From NCBI GenBank assembly GCA_003218375.1, contig QHNH01000015.1, positions 57,106 to 121,105 on the forward strand: a stretch of 64,000 nucleotides of DNA, in the 5' to 3' direction. The notes beneath the pieces are model-generated. The model did no database searches, had not been told where the DNA came from, and saw only the letters and a list, made by a program, of their open reading frames with translations. A program made the translations under genes and the position numbers. Shown one piece after another: positions 17,452-26,315 of the stretch. Every line of letters begins with the position of its first letter. The stretch's first letter is position 1. The DNA comes from Verrucomicrobiota bacterium. Lineage in GTDB: Bacteria > Verrucomicrobiota > Verrucomicrobiia > Chthoniobacterales > UBA10450.

Positions 17452-17476
17452 GCCGCCCACAGGGCGGCTGCTACAG
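17452..17476. repeat. GCCGCCC/GGGCGGC hairpin with CTACAG tail
   Basis: GCCGCCC(ACA)GGGCGGC at 17452-17468 followed by CTACAG to 17476 matches the right half of the element at 49877-49901. It lies in the short gap between tilS (stop 17482) and gltX (start 17436), which are both on the minus strand. Confidence 0.75.
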
Positions 17477-17481
17477 GCGAA

Positions 17482-18453
17482 TTACTCGATGAAAAGTTTC
17501 CCGGCCCGGCGGCGGGCATGCCGGTCGTGCGGCAGATTCGTCTTGGCTTCCCGCGCATCCGGATCGAGAAGCGCGCGCACCCGCTCAATCGTTTCGAAAT
17601 TCAGATCCGTCACATCGCGTGATTGCAGCCAGCGGTGAATGGTGCGCCGTTGCAACGCGCGCGGCTGGGCGCGCAGCTCTTTCACTCCAAGCTCGCGCGC
17701 CGTTGCCTTTTCCGAATCGAGCAAGCCCGTCAGCCACTCCGCTTCGTCGGCGGCGATGGCGGCTGCGCGCCAGATGGAGGCGCGGACTTTGCGGCCAAAC
17801 TGTTTTTCGATGTAGGGAATAATCCGCCGCCGCATTCGGTTGCGAAGCGCGCCGAAAGTTTCGTTCGTTTCATCGTCACGAAATTCCAGGCGACGCGATT
17901 TCACATAGGCATCGATCTCGGTCCGCCAGACGCTGAGCAGAGGACGGACGATTTCGAGATCGAGGCCATCTACCGTTTGGCGTGCGACCTGCCGAATCCC
18001 GACGAATCCGGTCGGCCCGCTGCCGCGAAAGAGGTTGATGAGAAAAGTCTCCACCAGATCGTTCGCGTGATGTCCCAGGAAAATCGTGCGGCACCGGCGC
18101 CGCCGTGCGACCCGCGCGAAAAACTGATAGCGCGCCATCCGCCCGGCGCTCTCAATGGAATGTTTGGTCCGGCGAGCGAGCGCTGCGATATCCGTCCGAT
18201 CCAGCTCGCATTCCACCTTCAGCCGGGCAGCGAGACGTTTGACGAATTGCGCGTCCGCTTTGCTGGCGCGCCCGCGCAACTGGTGATCGAGATGGCAAAC
18301 GATAAGATGCCGGTATCCGAGCTCGGTCAGCCGATGGAGCAACGCCACGGAATCGCGGCCGCCCGACACGCCAATGAGGTAACGACGGGAAGGAGGAAAA
18401 TGGGCGGCGATGTGCGGATCGAAAATCAGTTCCTTTTTCGGAGGAGTCTTCAC
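17482..18453 (-). CDS. tilS: tRNA(Ile)-lysidine synthase
   Basis: The PP-loop ATPase motif IGVSGGRDSVALLHRL near the N-terminus and the downstream HHANDLVETFLINLFRGSG segment identify TilS, which converts cytidine 34 of tRNA-Ile(CAU) to lysidine. From GTG at 18453 it is 323 residues and places the PP-loop near residue 27, a normal position. An in-frame ATG at 18510 would add 19 residues translated through a palindrome (18480-18497), which argues against it. The C-terminal part (LLDSEKATARELGVKELRAQ, IHRWLQSRDV) is the TilS substrate-binding domain. Divergent from the TetR gene. Confidence 0.9.
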   Translation of the reverse strand: MKTPPKKELIFDPHIAAHFPPSRRYLIGVSGGRDSVALLHRLTELGYRHLIVCHLDHQLRGRASKADAQFVKRLAARLKVECELDRTDIAALARRTKHSIESAGRMARYQFFARVARRRRCRTIFLGHHANDLVETFLINLFRGSGPTGFVGIRQVARQTVDGLDLEIVRPLLSVWRTEIDAYVKSRRLEFRDDETNETFGALRNRMRRRIIPYIEKQFGRKVRASIWRAAAIAADEAEWLTGLLDSEKATARELGVKELRAQPRALQRRTIHRWLQSRDVTDLNFETIERVRALLDPDAREAKTNLPHDRHARRRAGKLFIE

Positions 18454-18479
18454 GCGGTTCAGCAGGCCACCGGCGCGGG

Positions 18480-18497
18480 GGCGCGTCAAGACGCGCC
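18480..18497. repeat. GGCGCGTC/GACGCGCC hairpin upstream of tilS
   Basis: GGCGCGTC, two bases, GACGCGCC: an exact 8-bp inverted repeat between the tilS start and the TetR operator. It could form a hairpin in the tilS leader. Repeats of this kind elsewhere in the window are intergenic, which supports the downstream GTG start for tilS. Confidence 0.6.
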
Positions 18498-18510
18498 GGT
18501 TATTTGACAT

Positions 18511-18528
18511 TGAATGAACGTTCATTCA
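18511..18528. promoter_or_regulatory. perfect 18-bp palindrome, probable TetR operator
   Basis: TGAATGAACGTTCATTCA reads identically on both strands. It lies 12 bases upstream of the preferred TetR start (18541) and 57 bases upstream of the tilS GTG. TGAATGAA-type half-sites are well known for TetR/AcrR regulators of RND pumps. The position predicts autoregulation of the TetR-efflux operon and possible co-control of tilS. Confidence 0.75.
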
Positions 18529-18540
18529 CTGTTCCCGGCA

Positions 18541-19176
18541 ATGTCTCAAATCCCTGCTGACTCATCGCTTGTCGATCGCCGCGCCCAAATCCTGGAGGCG
18601 GCCATGGTTTGCTTCGCCAAGCGCGGGTTTCACCAGACTTCCATGCACGATATCAGCGCCGAGGCAGGCACCAGCGTCGGCCTGATTTATCGCTATTTCG
18701 TGAGCAAGGAAGCTGTGATCGCGGCTATGGCGGACCGGCACAAGAACGAGATCCAGGACCTGCTCGAACGCGCCCGGCAGGCGCCGACGCTCCTTGAGTC
18801 GCTCGAAATTCTTTTCACGGCGCATTGTTCGGAAAACTCGCCCAAGGTCCTCTCGGCTTTCGTGGTCGACCTTTACGCCGAGGCTTCGCGCAACCCTTCG
18901 ATTGCTGATCTCGTGCGCGATGTGTTGCAGACGGCGATGGAAGGCGTCACGGATTTGATCGCCCGCTCGCCGGAAGCGAAAGAGGCAGCGACTCACGGAT
19001 TGAAACCGAACGAACTGTCTGAACTTATTTTCGCCGTCGCTCGCGGAATGCTGATGCTCGACGTGCTGCAACCGCAGGAGATGACCGCGGCGGAACGTCG
19101 CACGCGCCAGCTCGAAGTGACGCGCCGGCTCTGGCGGCTCCTTTTCAAAACGGAACACGAACCAGTTTATGCATGA
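18541..19176 (+). CDS. TetR/AcrR family transcriptional regulator
   Basis: From the ATG at 18541 the product is 211 residues. The N-terminal helix-turn-helix is typical: RAQILEAAMVCFAKRGFHQT, ISAEAGTSVGLIYRYFVSKE (about 14-60). The C-terminal ligand-binding half is all-helical and ends LWRLLFKTEHEPVYA. An in-frame ATG at 18514 lies inside the 18-bp palindrome and is unlikely to be used. The efflux adaptor gene follows 28 bases downstream of the stop, so this is the presumed local repressor of the pump, responding to a pumped compound. Confidence 0.92.
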   Translation: MSQIPADSSLVDRRAQILEAAMVCFAKRGFHQTSMHDISAEAGTSVGLIYRYFVSKEAVIAAMADRHKNEIQDLLERARQAPTLLESLEILFTAHCSENSPKVLSAFVVDLYAEASRNPSIADLVRDVLQTAMEGVTDLIARSPEAKEAATHGLKPNELSELIFAVARGMLMLDVLQPQEMTAAERRTRQLEVTRRLWRLLFKTEHEPVYA

Positions 19177-19204
19177 CGTGGCCAGACCTGTGGAAGAAAC
19201 AACT

Positions 19205-20353
19205 ATGAGACGCCGGCTCCGCAAAATCTCGGCCCACCCGATCTTTTTCGCCGTCGTCGGTTTGGTGCTGATCCTCGTCCTCATCGGCGGGATCAAGGCG
19301 CTCCAAATCAAAAAGATGACGTCGACGCCGTTTGTCATGCCGCCCGCGACGGTGTCGAGCGTCGTCGTTAAGGAAGAAGATTGGCCGCCGATCTTTTCGT
19401 CGGTGGGAACGATCTCGGCCGTACAAGGCGCGACCGTATCTGCGGAACTCGCCGGCACGGTTGCGGAAATCAAATTCGAAAATGGCGGGGTGGCCAAGAA
19501 AGGCGACGTGCTCGTGAGACTCGACGCTTCGTCGGAGGAAGCGCAATTGCGGAGCGCCGAGGCAGAGCTGGAATTGGCGCGCTCGGATCTGGCGCGGACG
19601 CGCGATCTGGCGACGCGCAACGTCGTGTCGAAAGCGGAACTCGATTCCGCGGAATCGAAATTCAAGCAAAAGGAAGGCTCGGTAAATAATATGCGGGCCA
19701 TGATCGCGAAGAAGGAAGTGCTCGCACCCTTCGATGGCCAGCTCGGGATTCGCCAGGTGAACGTCGGCCAGATGATCACCGCCGGGCAGCAGGTGGTCTC
19801 GCTCCAGGCGCTCGATCCGCTCTACGTCGATTTCGCGTTGCCGCAGCAATATCTCTCGAGACTGTCGCCGGGCCTCGAGGTCCGCGTCCACACCGATGTC
19901 CTGACCGGCCGCGAGTTCGTGGGCAAACTGACGGCGCTCAATTCTTCGGTCGACCCGGTGACGCGGAACGTGACGTTGCAGGCGACGATCGAAAACAAGG
20001 ACCGCGCGCTGCGGCCCGGAATGTTCGCCAAGGTGGACGTCGTCCTGCCGGAAAATCAGAAGACGCTGGTCGTGCCTGGAACGGCGATCTCTTACGCGCC
20101 CTACGGCGACTCGGTTTTCGTGATCGAGAAAAAGAAAGACGAGAAGACTGGGAAGGAGTCCCAGATTTTGCGCCAGCAATTTGTCCGCGTCGGCGAAGCG
20201 CGGGGCGATTTCGTTTCGATCACCAAGGGATTGGAACCGGGCCAGACGGTTGTGGCCGCGGGCGTTTTCAAATTGCGCAACGGAATGCCGGTCGTGATCA
20301 ACAACGATCTCGCTCCGAAGCCGGAGCTGAATCCCAAACCGGCAGACACTTAA
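19205..20353 (+). CDS. RND efflux periplasmic adaptor (membrane fusion protein)
   Basis: From ATG 19205, preceded by a purine-rich GGAAGAAA site, the protein is 382 residues. It has a single N-terminal membrane anchor (PIFFAVVGLVLILVLIGGI), the lipoyl-like beta region (VSAELAGTVAEIKFENGGVA and VLVRLDAS), an alpha-hairpin (SSEEAQLRSAEAELELARSD) and the return half-lipoyl (VLAPFDGQLGIRQVNVGQM). Beta-barrel and membrane-proximal domains follow. It links the inner-membrane RND pump to an outer-membrane channel; no TolC-type gene is in the window. An earlier in-frame start at 19169 overlaps the TetR stop and is less likely. Confidence 0.93.
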   Translation: MRRRLRKISAHPIFFAVVGLVLILVLIGGIKALQIKKMTSTPFVMPPATVSSVVVKEEDWPPIFSSVGTISAVQGATVSAELAGTVAEIKFENGGVAKKGDVLVRLDASSEEAQLRSAEAELELARSDLARTRDLATRNVVSKAELDSAESKFKQKEGSVNNMRAMIAKKEVLAPFDGQLGIRQVNVGQMITAGQQVVSLQALDPLYVDFALPQQYLSRLSPGLEVRVHTDVLTGREFVGKLTALNSSVDPVTRNVTLQATIENKDRALRPGMFAKVDVVLPENQKTLVVPGTAISYAPYGDSVFVIEKKKDEKTGKESQILRQQFVRVGEARGDFVSITKGLEPGQTVVAAGVFKLRNGMPVVINNDLAPKPELNPKPADT

Positions 20354-20359
20354 AAGAAA

Positions 20360-20503
20360 TTTCGAAATCCGAATGTCGAAACCCGAAACAATTTCCGAAG
20401 GACGAATGATCCAATCGGTGATCGATCGCGACGCTGTTTTGAGATTTGAATTTAGGAATTCGAATTTGTTTCGGATTTCGGATTTCGAGATTCGAGTTTT
20501 CCG
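20360..20503. repeat. text-like inverted repeat between adaptor and pump genes
   Basis: GAAATCCGAATGTCGAAACC-type words (from 20365) are mirrored by GTTTCGGATTTCGGATTTCG words (to about 20497). The whole 155-base adaptor-pump gap is filled by this element. A hairpin here could attenuate or stabilise the mRNA between two genes whose products must be made in different amounts. Confidence 0.65.
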
Positions 20504-20509
20504 TCACAG

Positions 20510-23500
20510 ATGAAATCCTTCACCGACCTCTTCATCCGCCGGCCGGTGTTGGCGCTGGTGGTCACCTTCGTGATTCTGATCGCGGGGTTGCAGGCGTTGA
20601 AAACGCTGAACGTCCGCCAGTATCCGCGCACCGACATCGCGTCGATCTCGGTCACGACGGTTTACGTTGGCGCCGACGCGGAATTGGTCCGCGGTTTCAT
20701 CACGACGCCACTCGAGCGCGCGATCGCGGCGGCTGATGGCATCGATTACATCCAATCGCAAAGCAAACAAAGCATCTCGACGATTACCGCGCGGCTGAAG
20801 TTGAATTACGATGCCAACAAGGCGCTCTCCGACATCAGCTCAAAGGTGGACGCGATTCGCCGCGATCTCCCGCCGGAATCGGAGATCCCGGTCATTAAGA
20901 TCGAGTCCGCTGACTCGCGTATCGCATCCGCCTATCTCAGTTTCACGTCAACGATTCTTCAGCCGAATGAAGTCACTGATTATCTGGTTCGTCTCGTCCA
21001 ACCGCGTCTGACAGCGGTCGGCGGGGTCCAGAGCGCCGATGTTCTCGGCGGACGCGTTTTCGCCATGCGGATCTGGATGAAGCCGGAGCGAATGGCGGCG
21101 TTGAACATCAGCCCCGCTCAGGTGCGAGCGGCCTTATCGCGAAACAACTATCTTTCGGCCGTCGGCAGCACGAAAGGCTCGCTTTTGCAGGTGAACCTGA
21201 CAGCGAACACCGACCTACATACGGCCGAAGATTTTAAGAAGCTAGTAGTGCGGGAGGACAAGGGCACGCTGACCAGGCTGGGCGATATCGCTGACGTGAT
21301 GCTCGGCGCGGAAGACTACAACACCGAAGTCCGTTTCTCCGGACAGAAGGCGGTCTTCGTGGGGGTCTCGGTTTTGCCGAACGCAAACGCGGTGGACGTG
21401 ATCAAACGGGTGCGCGCCGAGATGGAGCAGATCCGAAAAGAACTTCCGACCGGAATGGCGGGTGAGATCGCCTACGACGCGACGGCTTACATCAGCGACG
21501 CGATTAGCGAAGTGGTGAAGACTTTGATCGGCACGCTGCTCATCGTGATGGTGGTCATCTTTCTCTTCCTCGGTTCAGTGCGCTCCGTGATCATTCCAGT
21601 GGTAGCGATTCCGATTTCGCTGATTGGCGCGTTGTTCCTCATGCAGCTCTTCGGGTTCACCTTGAATCTGCTCACGCTCCTCGCGATCGTGTTGTCAGTC
21701 GGTCTCGTCGTCGACGACGCGATCGTCGTGGTGGAAAACGTCGAGCGTCACATGCGCGAAGGCATGACGCGGCTGAACGCGGCCTTGAAAGGTGCGCGCG
21801 AACTGATCGGCCCGATCATCGCGATGACGATCACGCTCGCCGCGGTCTATACGCCGATCGCTCTCCAGGGCGGATTGACCGGCGCGCTCTTCCGCGAGTT
21901 CGCGCTCACGCTCGCCGGCGCGGTTTTCATTTCCGGGATCGTCGCCCTCACGCTTTCGCCAATGATGTCGGCGAACCTCTTGAGGGCCGGGCATTCCGAG
22001 AAAGGGTTTGCCGGCATTGTGAATCGGACGTTCGACCGGTTCCGTGATTGGTACGGCCGGCATCTCGATGCCACCCTCGCGGCCCGCCGCGCGGTCTACA
22101 CGGTCTGGGCGGGTTTGGCGGTCCTGGCCGGACTCATGTTTTACCTGCTGCCGGTGATGGGCTCGAAAGAACTCGCGCCCACCGAGGATCAGGGCGTCAT
22201 CTTTGGCGCTGTAATCGCGCCGGCGAACGCGACCATCGACGACACGATTCGTTATGCCGAAGCCGCAAACGACATTTTCATGCGCATTCCTGACACGCGC
22301 TTCACTTTTCAGCTCACCTTTCCCGACAGCGGCTTCGGAGGCCTGGTCATGAAACCGTGGGGCGAGCGCAAAACGCCAACAAAAAATTATCTTCCCCAAG
22401 TAACCGGACAACTTGGGGCTATTTCCGGAATCACAATGTTTCCGTTCCAGCCGGCGGCGTTACCAGGCAGCGAGAATTTACCGGTTAGCTTCGTGATCGC
22501 TTCGACAGCCGACCCCGAGCGGATTCTGGAATTCGCGCAGCAGCTCCAGATCAAAGCCATGCAAGCGGGCATCTTTCGCTTTACCGACATCGACACGAAG
22601 ATCGACCAGCCCCAAGCCCAGATCGCATTCGATCACGACAAGGTCGCGACGCTCGGACTCGACATGCAACAAGTCGGGGCGGACATGTCGGCCAGTATTG
22701 GCGGCAATTTTGTCAATCGCTTCAACATTGCCGGACGCAGTTACAAGGTGATCCCCCAGATCAAGCGTGCCGAACGGCTGAATCCCGATCAGCTGGCCAA
22801 CATTTACGTGACCGGGCCGAACGAAAAGCTGGTGCCGCTCAGCACGATCGCCACCATCCAGCACCGGACCGTGGCGCGTTCGCTCAACCGCATGCAGCAA
22901 TTGAATGCCGTCACGATTTCCGGTCAACCGATCCGCTCGCTCGAAAGCGCGTTGAAATTCCTCGAGGACGAAGCCGCGAAAATTCTGCCGAAAGGTTACG
23001 TAATCGATTACACCGGCGAATCGCGCCAGCTCCGCGTGGAAGGCGACAAGTTTACCTCCGCGTTTGCGCTCGCCGTGGTCCTGATCTTTCTCGTCCTCGC
23101 CGCGCAGTTCAACAGTTTCCGCGATCCGTTCATCATTCTGCTCGGCTCGGTGCCGCTCGCGATTTTCGGCGCCGTCATTTTCATGTTCCTGAAATTGCCG
23201 AACCCGAACATGGCGTTCTGGACTGACAAATGGACGACCTCATTCAACATCTACTCGCAGGTCGGTCTGGTGACGCTCGTCGGGTTGATCGCGAAGAACG
23301 GCATCCTGATCGTCGAGTTCGCGAACAAGTTGCAGCTCACCGGACTCGGCAAAATCGCCGCGGTCGCGCAAGCCGCGCGGACGCGCTTGCGGCCGGTCAT
23401 GATGACCAGCGTCGCCACAGTAGCCGGTCATTTTCCATTGACCTTGGTGAGCGGACCCGGGGCCGCGGCTCGAAACTCCATTGGCTTGGTGCTTGTGGGC

Positions 23501-23701
23501 GGAATGACAATTGGAACGATCTTTACTCTTTTCATCGTGCCCTCGCTCTATGTCTTGATCGCAAAAGAACATCACGAAGGGCGCGAAGACGAGGTGGAGG
23601 CTGAGCCCGAAACAGAAGTCTCGCCCGAGAGTTCCCGTGCCCGCGAGCTCCCCGAGCCCGCTCTCGCCCGCGACGGCGATCTCGACTGGCGGCCGGCGTA
23701 A
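20510..23701 (+). CDS. RND multidrug efflux permease (HAE1 family, MexB/AcrB-like)
   Basis: The 1063-residue size fits hydrophobe/amphiphile RND pumps. It begins FTDLFIRRPVLALVVTFVIL, the family's N-terminal signature. The proton-relay aspartates are in LSVGLVVDDAIVVVENVERH (about residue 400). Two large periplasmic loops follow the first and seventh membrane helices (for example DIASISVTTVYVGADAELV and MFPFQPAALPGSENLPVSFV). C-terminal helices include GLVTLVGLIAKNGILIVEFA. It exports amphiphilic drugs using proton motive force with the adaptor encoded upstream. The tail is acidic and Glu/Pro-rich (EVEAEPETEVSPE), an unusual but plausible cytoplasmic extension. Confidence 0.95.
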   Translation: MKSFTDLFIRRPVLALVVTFVILIAGLQALKTLNVRQYPRTDIASISVTTVYVGADAELVRGFITTPLERAIAAADGIDYIQSQSKQSISTITARLKLNYDANKALSDISSKVDAIRRDLPPESEIPVIKIESADSRIASAYLSFTSTILQPNEVTDYLVRLVQPRLTAVGGVQSADVLGGRVFAMRIWMKPERMAALNISPAQVRAALSRNNYLSAVGSTKGSLLQVNLTANTDLHTAEDFKKLVVREDKGTLTRLGDIADVMLGAEDYNTEVRFSGQKAVFVGVSVLPNANAVDVIKRVRAEMEQIRKELPTGMAGEIAYDATAYISDAISEVVKTLIGTLLIVMVVIFLFLGSVRSVIIPVVAIPISLIGALFLMQLFGFTLNLLTLLAIVLSVGLVVDDAIVVVENVERHMREGMTRLNAALKGARELIGPIIAMTITLAAVYTPIALQGGLTGALFREFALTLAGAVFISGIVALTLSPMMSANLLRAGHSEKGFAGIVNRTFDRFRDWYGRHLDATLAARRAVYTVWAGLAVLAGLMFYLLPVMGSKELAPTEDQGVIFGAVIAPANATIDDTIRYAEAANDIFMRIPDTRFTFQLTFPDSGFGGLVMKPWGERKTPTKNYLPQVTGQLGAISGITMFPFQPAALPGSENLPVSFVIASTADPERILEFAQQLQIKAMQAGIFRFTDIDTKIDQPQAQIAFDHDKVATLGLDMQQVGADMSASIGGNFVNRFNIAGRSYKVIPQIKRAERLNPDQLANIYVTGPNEKLVPLSTIATIQHRTVARSLNRMQQLNAVTISGQPIRSLESALKFLEDEAAKILPKGYVIDYTGESRQLRVEGDKFTSAFALAVVLIFLVLAAQFNSFRDPFIILLGSVPLAIFGAVIFMFLKLPNPNMAFWTDKWTTSFNIYSQVGLVTLVGLIAKNGILIVEFANKLQLTGLGKIAAVAQAARTRLRPVMMTSVATVAGHFPLTLVSGPGAAARNSIGLVLVGGMTIGTIFTLFIVPSLYVLIAKEHHEGREDEVEAEPETEVSPESSRARELPEPALARDGDLDWRPA

Positions 23702-23792
23702 TCCGCGGTAATCGGCGCTTGGCCATGTGGAAATTCTCCACAAGCCGATCGCATCTTCGCCCGGTCGCCCGCGCGAGAGCTACTGGAACGAC

Positions 23793-24218
23793 CTACCCGA
23801 GAGCCGCGATTACTTTCAGCTCGATGGCGATCGGAGTAGGGAGCGCGGTCACTTCGACTGTCGTCCGGGTTGGATTCGGTTTCCCCTCACCGGCGAAATA
23901 CTCGGCGTACAATTTGTTATAGGCCGGGAAGTCGTTCTTCATGTTGGTCAGGAAAACGGTGACGTCCACGATGTCGTTCCAACCGGCGCCGGCATCCTCC
24001 AATACCAGCCACACATTCTCGAAGACGGCGCGGCATTGTGTTTCGATGTCGTAGCTCGCGATGCGGCCACCAGCGTCGAGCGTGACGCCCGGGATTTCTT
24101 TGCGCCCGCGCACGCGCGGCCCAATCCCCGAAAGAAAAAGCAGGTTTCCCACTCGCTTCGCGTGCGGAAATGCCCCCACCGGTTCCGGCGCCCGTGAGCT
24201 TTCGAACGACTCACTCAT
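23793..24218 (-). CDS. RidA/YjgF family deaminase (2-aminomuconate deaminase-like)
   Basis: The 141-residue protein has RidA landmarks: AFPHAKRVGNLLFLSGIGPR at the N-terminus, DIETQCRAVFENVWLVLEDA, and the strand VVDVTVFLTNMKNDFPAYN-like region followed by LPTPIAIELKVIAALG. The PNPTRTTVEV stretch carries the conserved Arg that binds carboxylates. Wording of the N-terminal half is closest in my memory to 2-aminomuconate deaminases rather than canonical RidA, so a role in aromatic amino acid breakdown is possible but unproven. It is transcribed toward the RND gene's end (convergent). Confidence 0.8.
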   Translation of the reverse strand: MSESFESSRAPEPVGAFPHAKRVGNLLFLSGIGPRVRGRKEIPGVTLDAGGRIASYDIETQCRAVFENVWLVLEDAGAGWNDIVDVTVFLTNMKNDFPAYNKLYAEYFAGEGKPNPTRTTVEVTALPTPIAIELKVIAALG

Positions 24219-24233
24219 TGCAGGACCTCGCAG

Positions 24234-24578
24234 TCAATGAGTGTGGCTATGCTCGCCTGCCACGCCGAAGCGGAGCGAAGGCAGGTGCTCGTGCGAATGC
24301 GAATGCGGCGGACTGCCGAAGCGAATCGCCGATCTCGCCCGCGCTTTACCGGCTTCCACTTCGCGATCCCGCGGCGGCGCTTGCGTCTTCAACGAATGCA
24401 GTAATTCCTGCGCGATTCGGGTCACATCCTCGACCGCGCGATCGAACGCTTCTTCGTTCGCCTTCGAAGGTTTGGTAAACCCACTGAGCTTGCGGACGAA
24501 TTGCAGAGACGAGGCGCGGACCTCGTCCTCGGTCGCGGGCGGCATGAAGTTATGCAGGGTCTTAATGTTTCGGCACAT
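24234..24578 (-). CDS. DUF2277 family protein with His-rich tail
   Basis: From ATG 24578 the 114-residue protein opens with the DUF2277 signature MCRNIKTLHNFMPPATEDEV and continues RKLSGFTKPSKANEEAFDRA. The C-terminus is unusual: HSHSHEH, then a stretch encoded by a palindrome (24256-24285), then GEHSHTH. The His clusters could bind metal, or could be an artefact of repeat insertion into the gene end. An in-frame upstream start at 24644 would add residues with no family match. Function of DUF2277 is unknown. Confidence 0.8.
   Translation of the reverse strand: MCRNIKTLHNFMPPATEDEVRASSLQFVRKLSGFTKPSKANEEAFDRAVEDVTRIAQELLHSLKTQAPPRDREVEAGKARARSAIRFGSPPHSHSHEHLPSLRFGVAGEHSHTH
24256..24285. repeat. 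CCTGCC/GGCAGG palindrome inside the DUF2277 gene end
   Basis: CCTGCC (24256-24261) pairs with GGCAGG (24280-24285), with an inner CGC/GCG stem around CGAA. It is translated as part of the DUF2277 tail. The GCCTGCCGC hairpin at 40818 belongs to the same general type. Confidence 0.55.
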
Positions 24579-24597
24579 AGATTTTTTGTTAGTTATC

Positions 24598-24894
24598 TTA
24601 TCCTCCGGCGATCGCTCCCATGATGAAAAACGGCTCGCTGCCATTCACGATCGCCTCCGGCAAGGGTGTCTCCGGCGACGCGTGCGACAAATCCTCACCG
24701 CAAACAAAGAAGCGCACCATCGGCCGGCGCTTGAGCGTGCCGTGATCGCGAATCGTTCCCTGGAGCATTGGGTACTTCGCTTCCAGCGCGTCGAGGATGG
24801 AACGAACCGTGGGTGAACCATTCAGCTCGAGCGACACTTCATCGCCCACGCGGGCCAGGGTGCGCAAGTGATGGGGAAGGACAACGCGAATCAT
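24598..24894 (-). CDS. MoaD/ThiS-like ubiquitin-fold protein
   Basis: From ATG 24894 the product is 98 residues: MIRVVLPHHLRTLARVGDEV, then a beta-grasp pattern (SVEL-type strand, helix TVRSILDALEAKYP, strand MVRFFVCGEDLS) and the C-terminal IMGAIAGG. The terminal Gly-Gly is the hallmark of sulfur-carrier proteins activated by a ThiF/MoeB-type enzyme. No such enzyme or molybdopterin gene is adjacent. It lies just downstream of the BNR-repeat protein gene, with a text-like repeat between. Specific pathway not determinable. Confidence 0.8.
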   Translation of the reverse strand: MIRVVLPHHLRTLARVGDEVSLELNGSPTVRSILDALEAKYPMLQGTIRDHGTLKRRPMVRFFVCGEDLSHASPETPLPEAIVNGSEPFFIMGAIAGG

Positions 24895-24899
24895 CGTAA

Positions 24900-25036
24900 A
24901 AATCCCAAGCACCAAGCTCCAAGCTCCAGAGAAGCTCCAAACTTCAAATTCCAAAAAGGCGTCCACACGCTGTTCTGATTTTGGAGCTTGGTCATTGGAA
25001 TTTCTCTGGTGCTTGGAGCTTGGAATTTGGAGCTTT
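24900..25036. repeat. text-like inverted repeat, AAGCTCCAAGCTCC family
   Basis: CAAGCACCAAGCTCCAAGCT words near 24905 are mirrored by GGTGCTTGGAGCTTGG words near 25008-25025, with inner AGAGAAG/TTCTCT pairs. It fills the gap between the BNR-repeat gene stop (25039) and the MoaD-like start (24894). Confidence 0.7.
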
Positions 25037-25038
25037 TC

Positions 25039-26226
25039 TTACTTCAGCGTCTGCACTTCCACCGACAACACCGCCGGCAGATCCCGGACGATCGGGCTCC
25101 AGGTATCGCCCGCGTCGGGCGAACAATAAACCTGGCCGCCGGTCGTCCCGAAATAAATGCCGCAGGAATCGAGCGAATCCACCGCCATCGCGTCGCGCAG
25201 GACATTGACGTAGCAATCCTTTTGCGGCAGGCCGTTGGTCAGCTCCTCCCATTCGTTGCCGCCGCTCCGGCTCCGATAGACGCGCAGCTTGCCATCGAGC
25301 GGGAAATGCTCCGAATCGCTCTTGATCGGCACGACGTAGATCGTGTCCGGTTCGTGGGCATGAATGTCGATCGGGAACCCGAAATCAGTCGGCAAATTTC
25401 CGCTGATCTCGCGCCACGATTCACCGGCATCGTCGCTCCGCATGATGTCCCAATGCTTTTGCATGAAGAGCACGTTCGGCCGCTGCGGATGCATCGCGAT
25501 ATGGTGCACGCAGTGGCCGACCTCCGCGTGCGGATCGGGAATGTATTGCGAATGCAAACCCTGATTAATCGGCTTCCAGCTCTTGCCGCCATCATCGGTC
25601 CGGAACGCGCCCGCCGCCGAGATCGCGATGAAAATCCGCTCGGGGTTTTTCGGGTCGAGCAAGATCGAGTGGAGACACATTCCACCCGCGCCGGGCTGCC
25701 ATTTCGGCCCGGTGCCATGGCCGCGTAATCCGGAAAGCTCTTTCCAATTCTGGCCGCCGTCTTTCGACTCGAAGAGGGCCGCGTCCTCGACGCCTGCGTA
25801 GACGTGATTCGGATCCGTCAGCGACGGTTCGAGATGCCAGACCCGTTTGAATTCCCACGGATGCTGGGTGCCGTCGTACCACATGTGGGTCGTAAGCGGG
25901 TGACCCGTTTCCGGCGAGACATCGTAAGCGAACTTGTTGCTCTCGCCCTTCGGCATCCCATCCGGCGTGGTCGTCGGCTCGCCCGGCGCCAGCCCCGGCT
26001 GGAACCACGTTTTCCCGCCGTCATCCGACCGCTGGATGATCTGCCCGAACCAGCTGCTCGTCTGCGATGCGTAAATCCGGTTCGGATCCGCCGGGGACCC
26101 TTTGAGGTGATACATCTCCCACCCCGCAAAGTGCGGTCCGCTAACCTCCCACTGCTCCCGTTTCCCATCCGACGCCAAAACAAACGCCCCTTTTCTTGTC
26201 CCTGCCAAGACTCGTACTCCGCTCAT
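25039..26226 (-). CDS. BNR/VPS10-type beta-propeller protein (exo-alpha-sialidase-like fold)
   Basis: The 395-residue protein contains repeated Asp-box/BNR motifs: [52 protein letters not shown] and [11 protein letters not shown], spaced as propeller blades. There is no signal peptide (start [15 protein letters not shown]), so it is probably cytoplasmic. Sialidase catalytic residues cannot be assigned, so the enzymatic name should not be taken literally. It is followed by the MoaD-like gene, a pairing I recall from other soil genomes. Function unknown. Confidence 0.78.
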   Translation of the reverse strand: MSGVRVLAGTRKGAFVLASDGKREQWEVSGPHFAGWEMYHLKGSPADPNRIYASQTSSWFGQIIQRSDDGGKTWFQPGLAPGEPTTTPDGMPKGESNKFAYDVSPETGHPLTTHMWYDGTQHPWEFKRVWHLEPSLTDPNHVYAGVEDAALFESKDGGQNWKELSGLRGHGTGPKWQPGAGGMCLHSILLDPKNPERIFIAISAAGAFRTDDGGKSWKPINQGLHSQYIPDPHAEVGHCVHHIAMHPQRPNVLFMQKHWDIMRSDDAGESWREISGNLPTDFGFPIDIHAHEPDTIYVVPIKSDSEHFPLDGKLRVYRSRSGGNEWEELTNGLPQKDCYVNVLRDAMAVDSLDSCGIYFGTTGGQVYCSPDAGDTWSPIVRDLPAVLSVEVQTLK

Positions 26227-26315
26227 GACTTATGTTGTTAGAAACATCGCCATCGCGCAAGCAGGTGCCTCAGGCGACGGTGCTGGCCTCATGAGGAACA
26301 TCGAACACCGCAGGA

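Noticed and set aside
18454..18525. Longer tilS N-terminus starting at ATG 18510 or 18525
   Set aside because: It would translate a GGCGCGTC hairpin and run into the TetR operator; the GTG at 18453 gives a normal TilS length.
25039..26226. Calling the BNR-repeat protein a sialidase
   Set aside because: Asp-box repeats only show a propeller fold; catalytic Arg triad and nucleophile Tyr cannot be identified and no signal peptide is seen.
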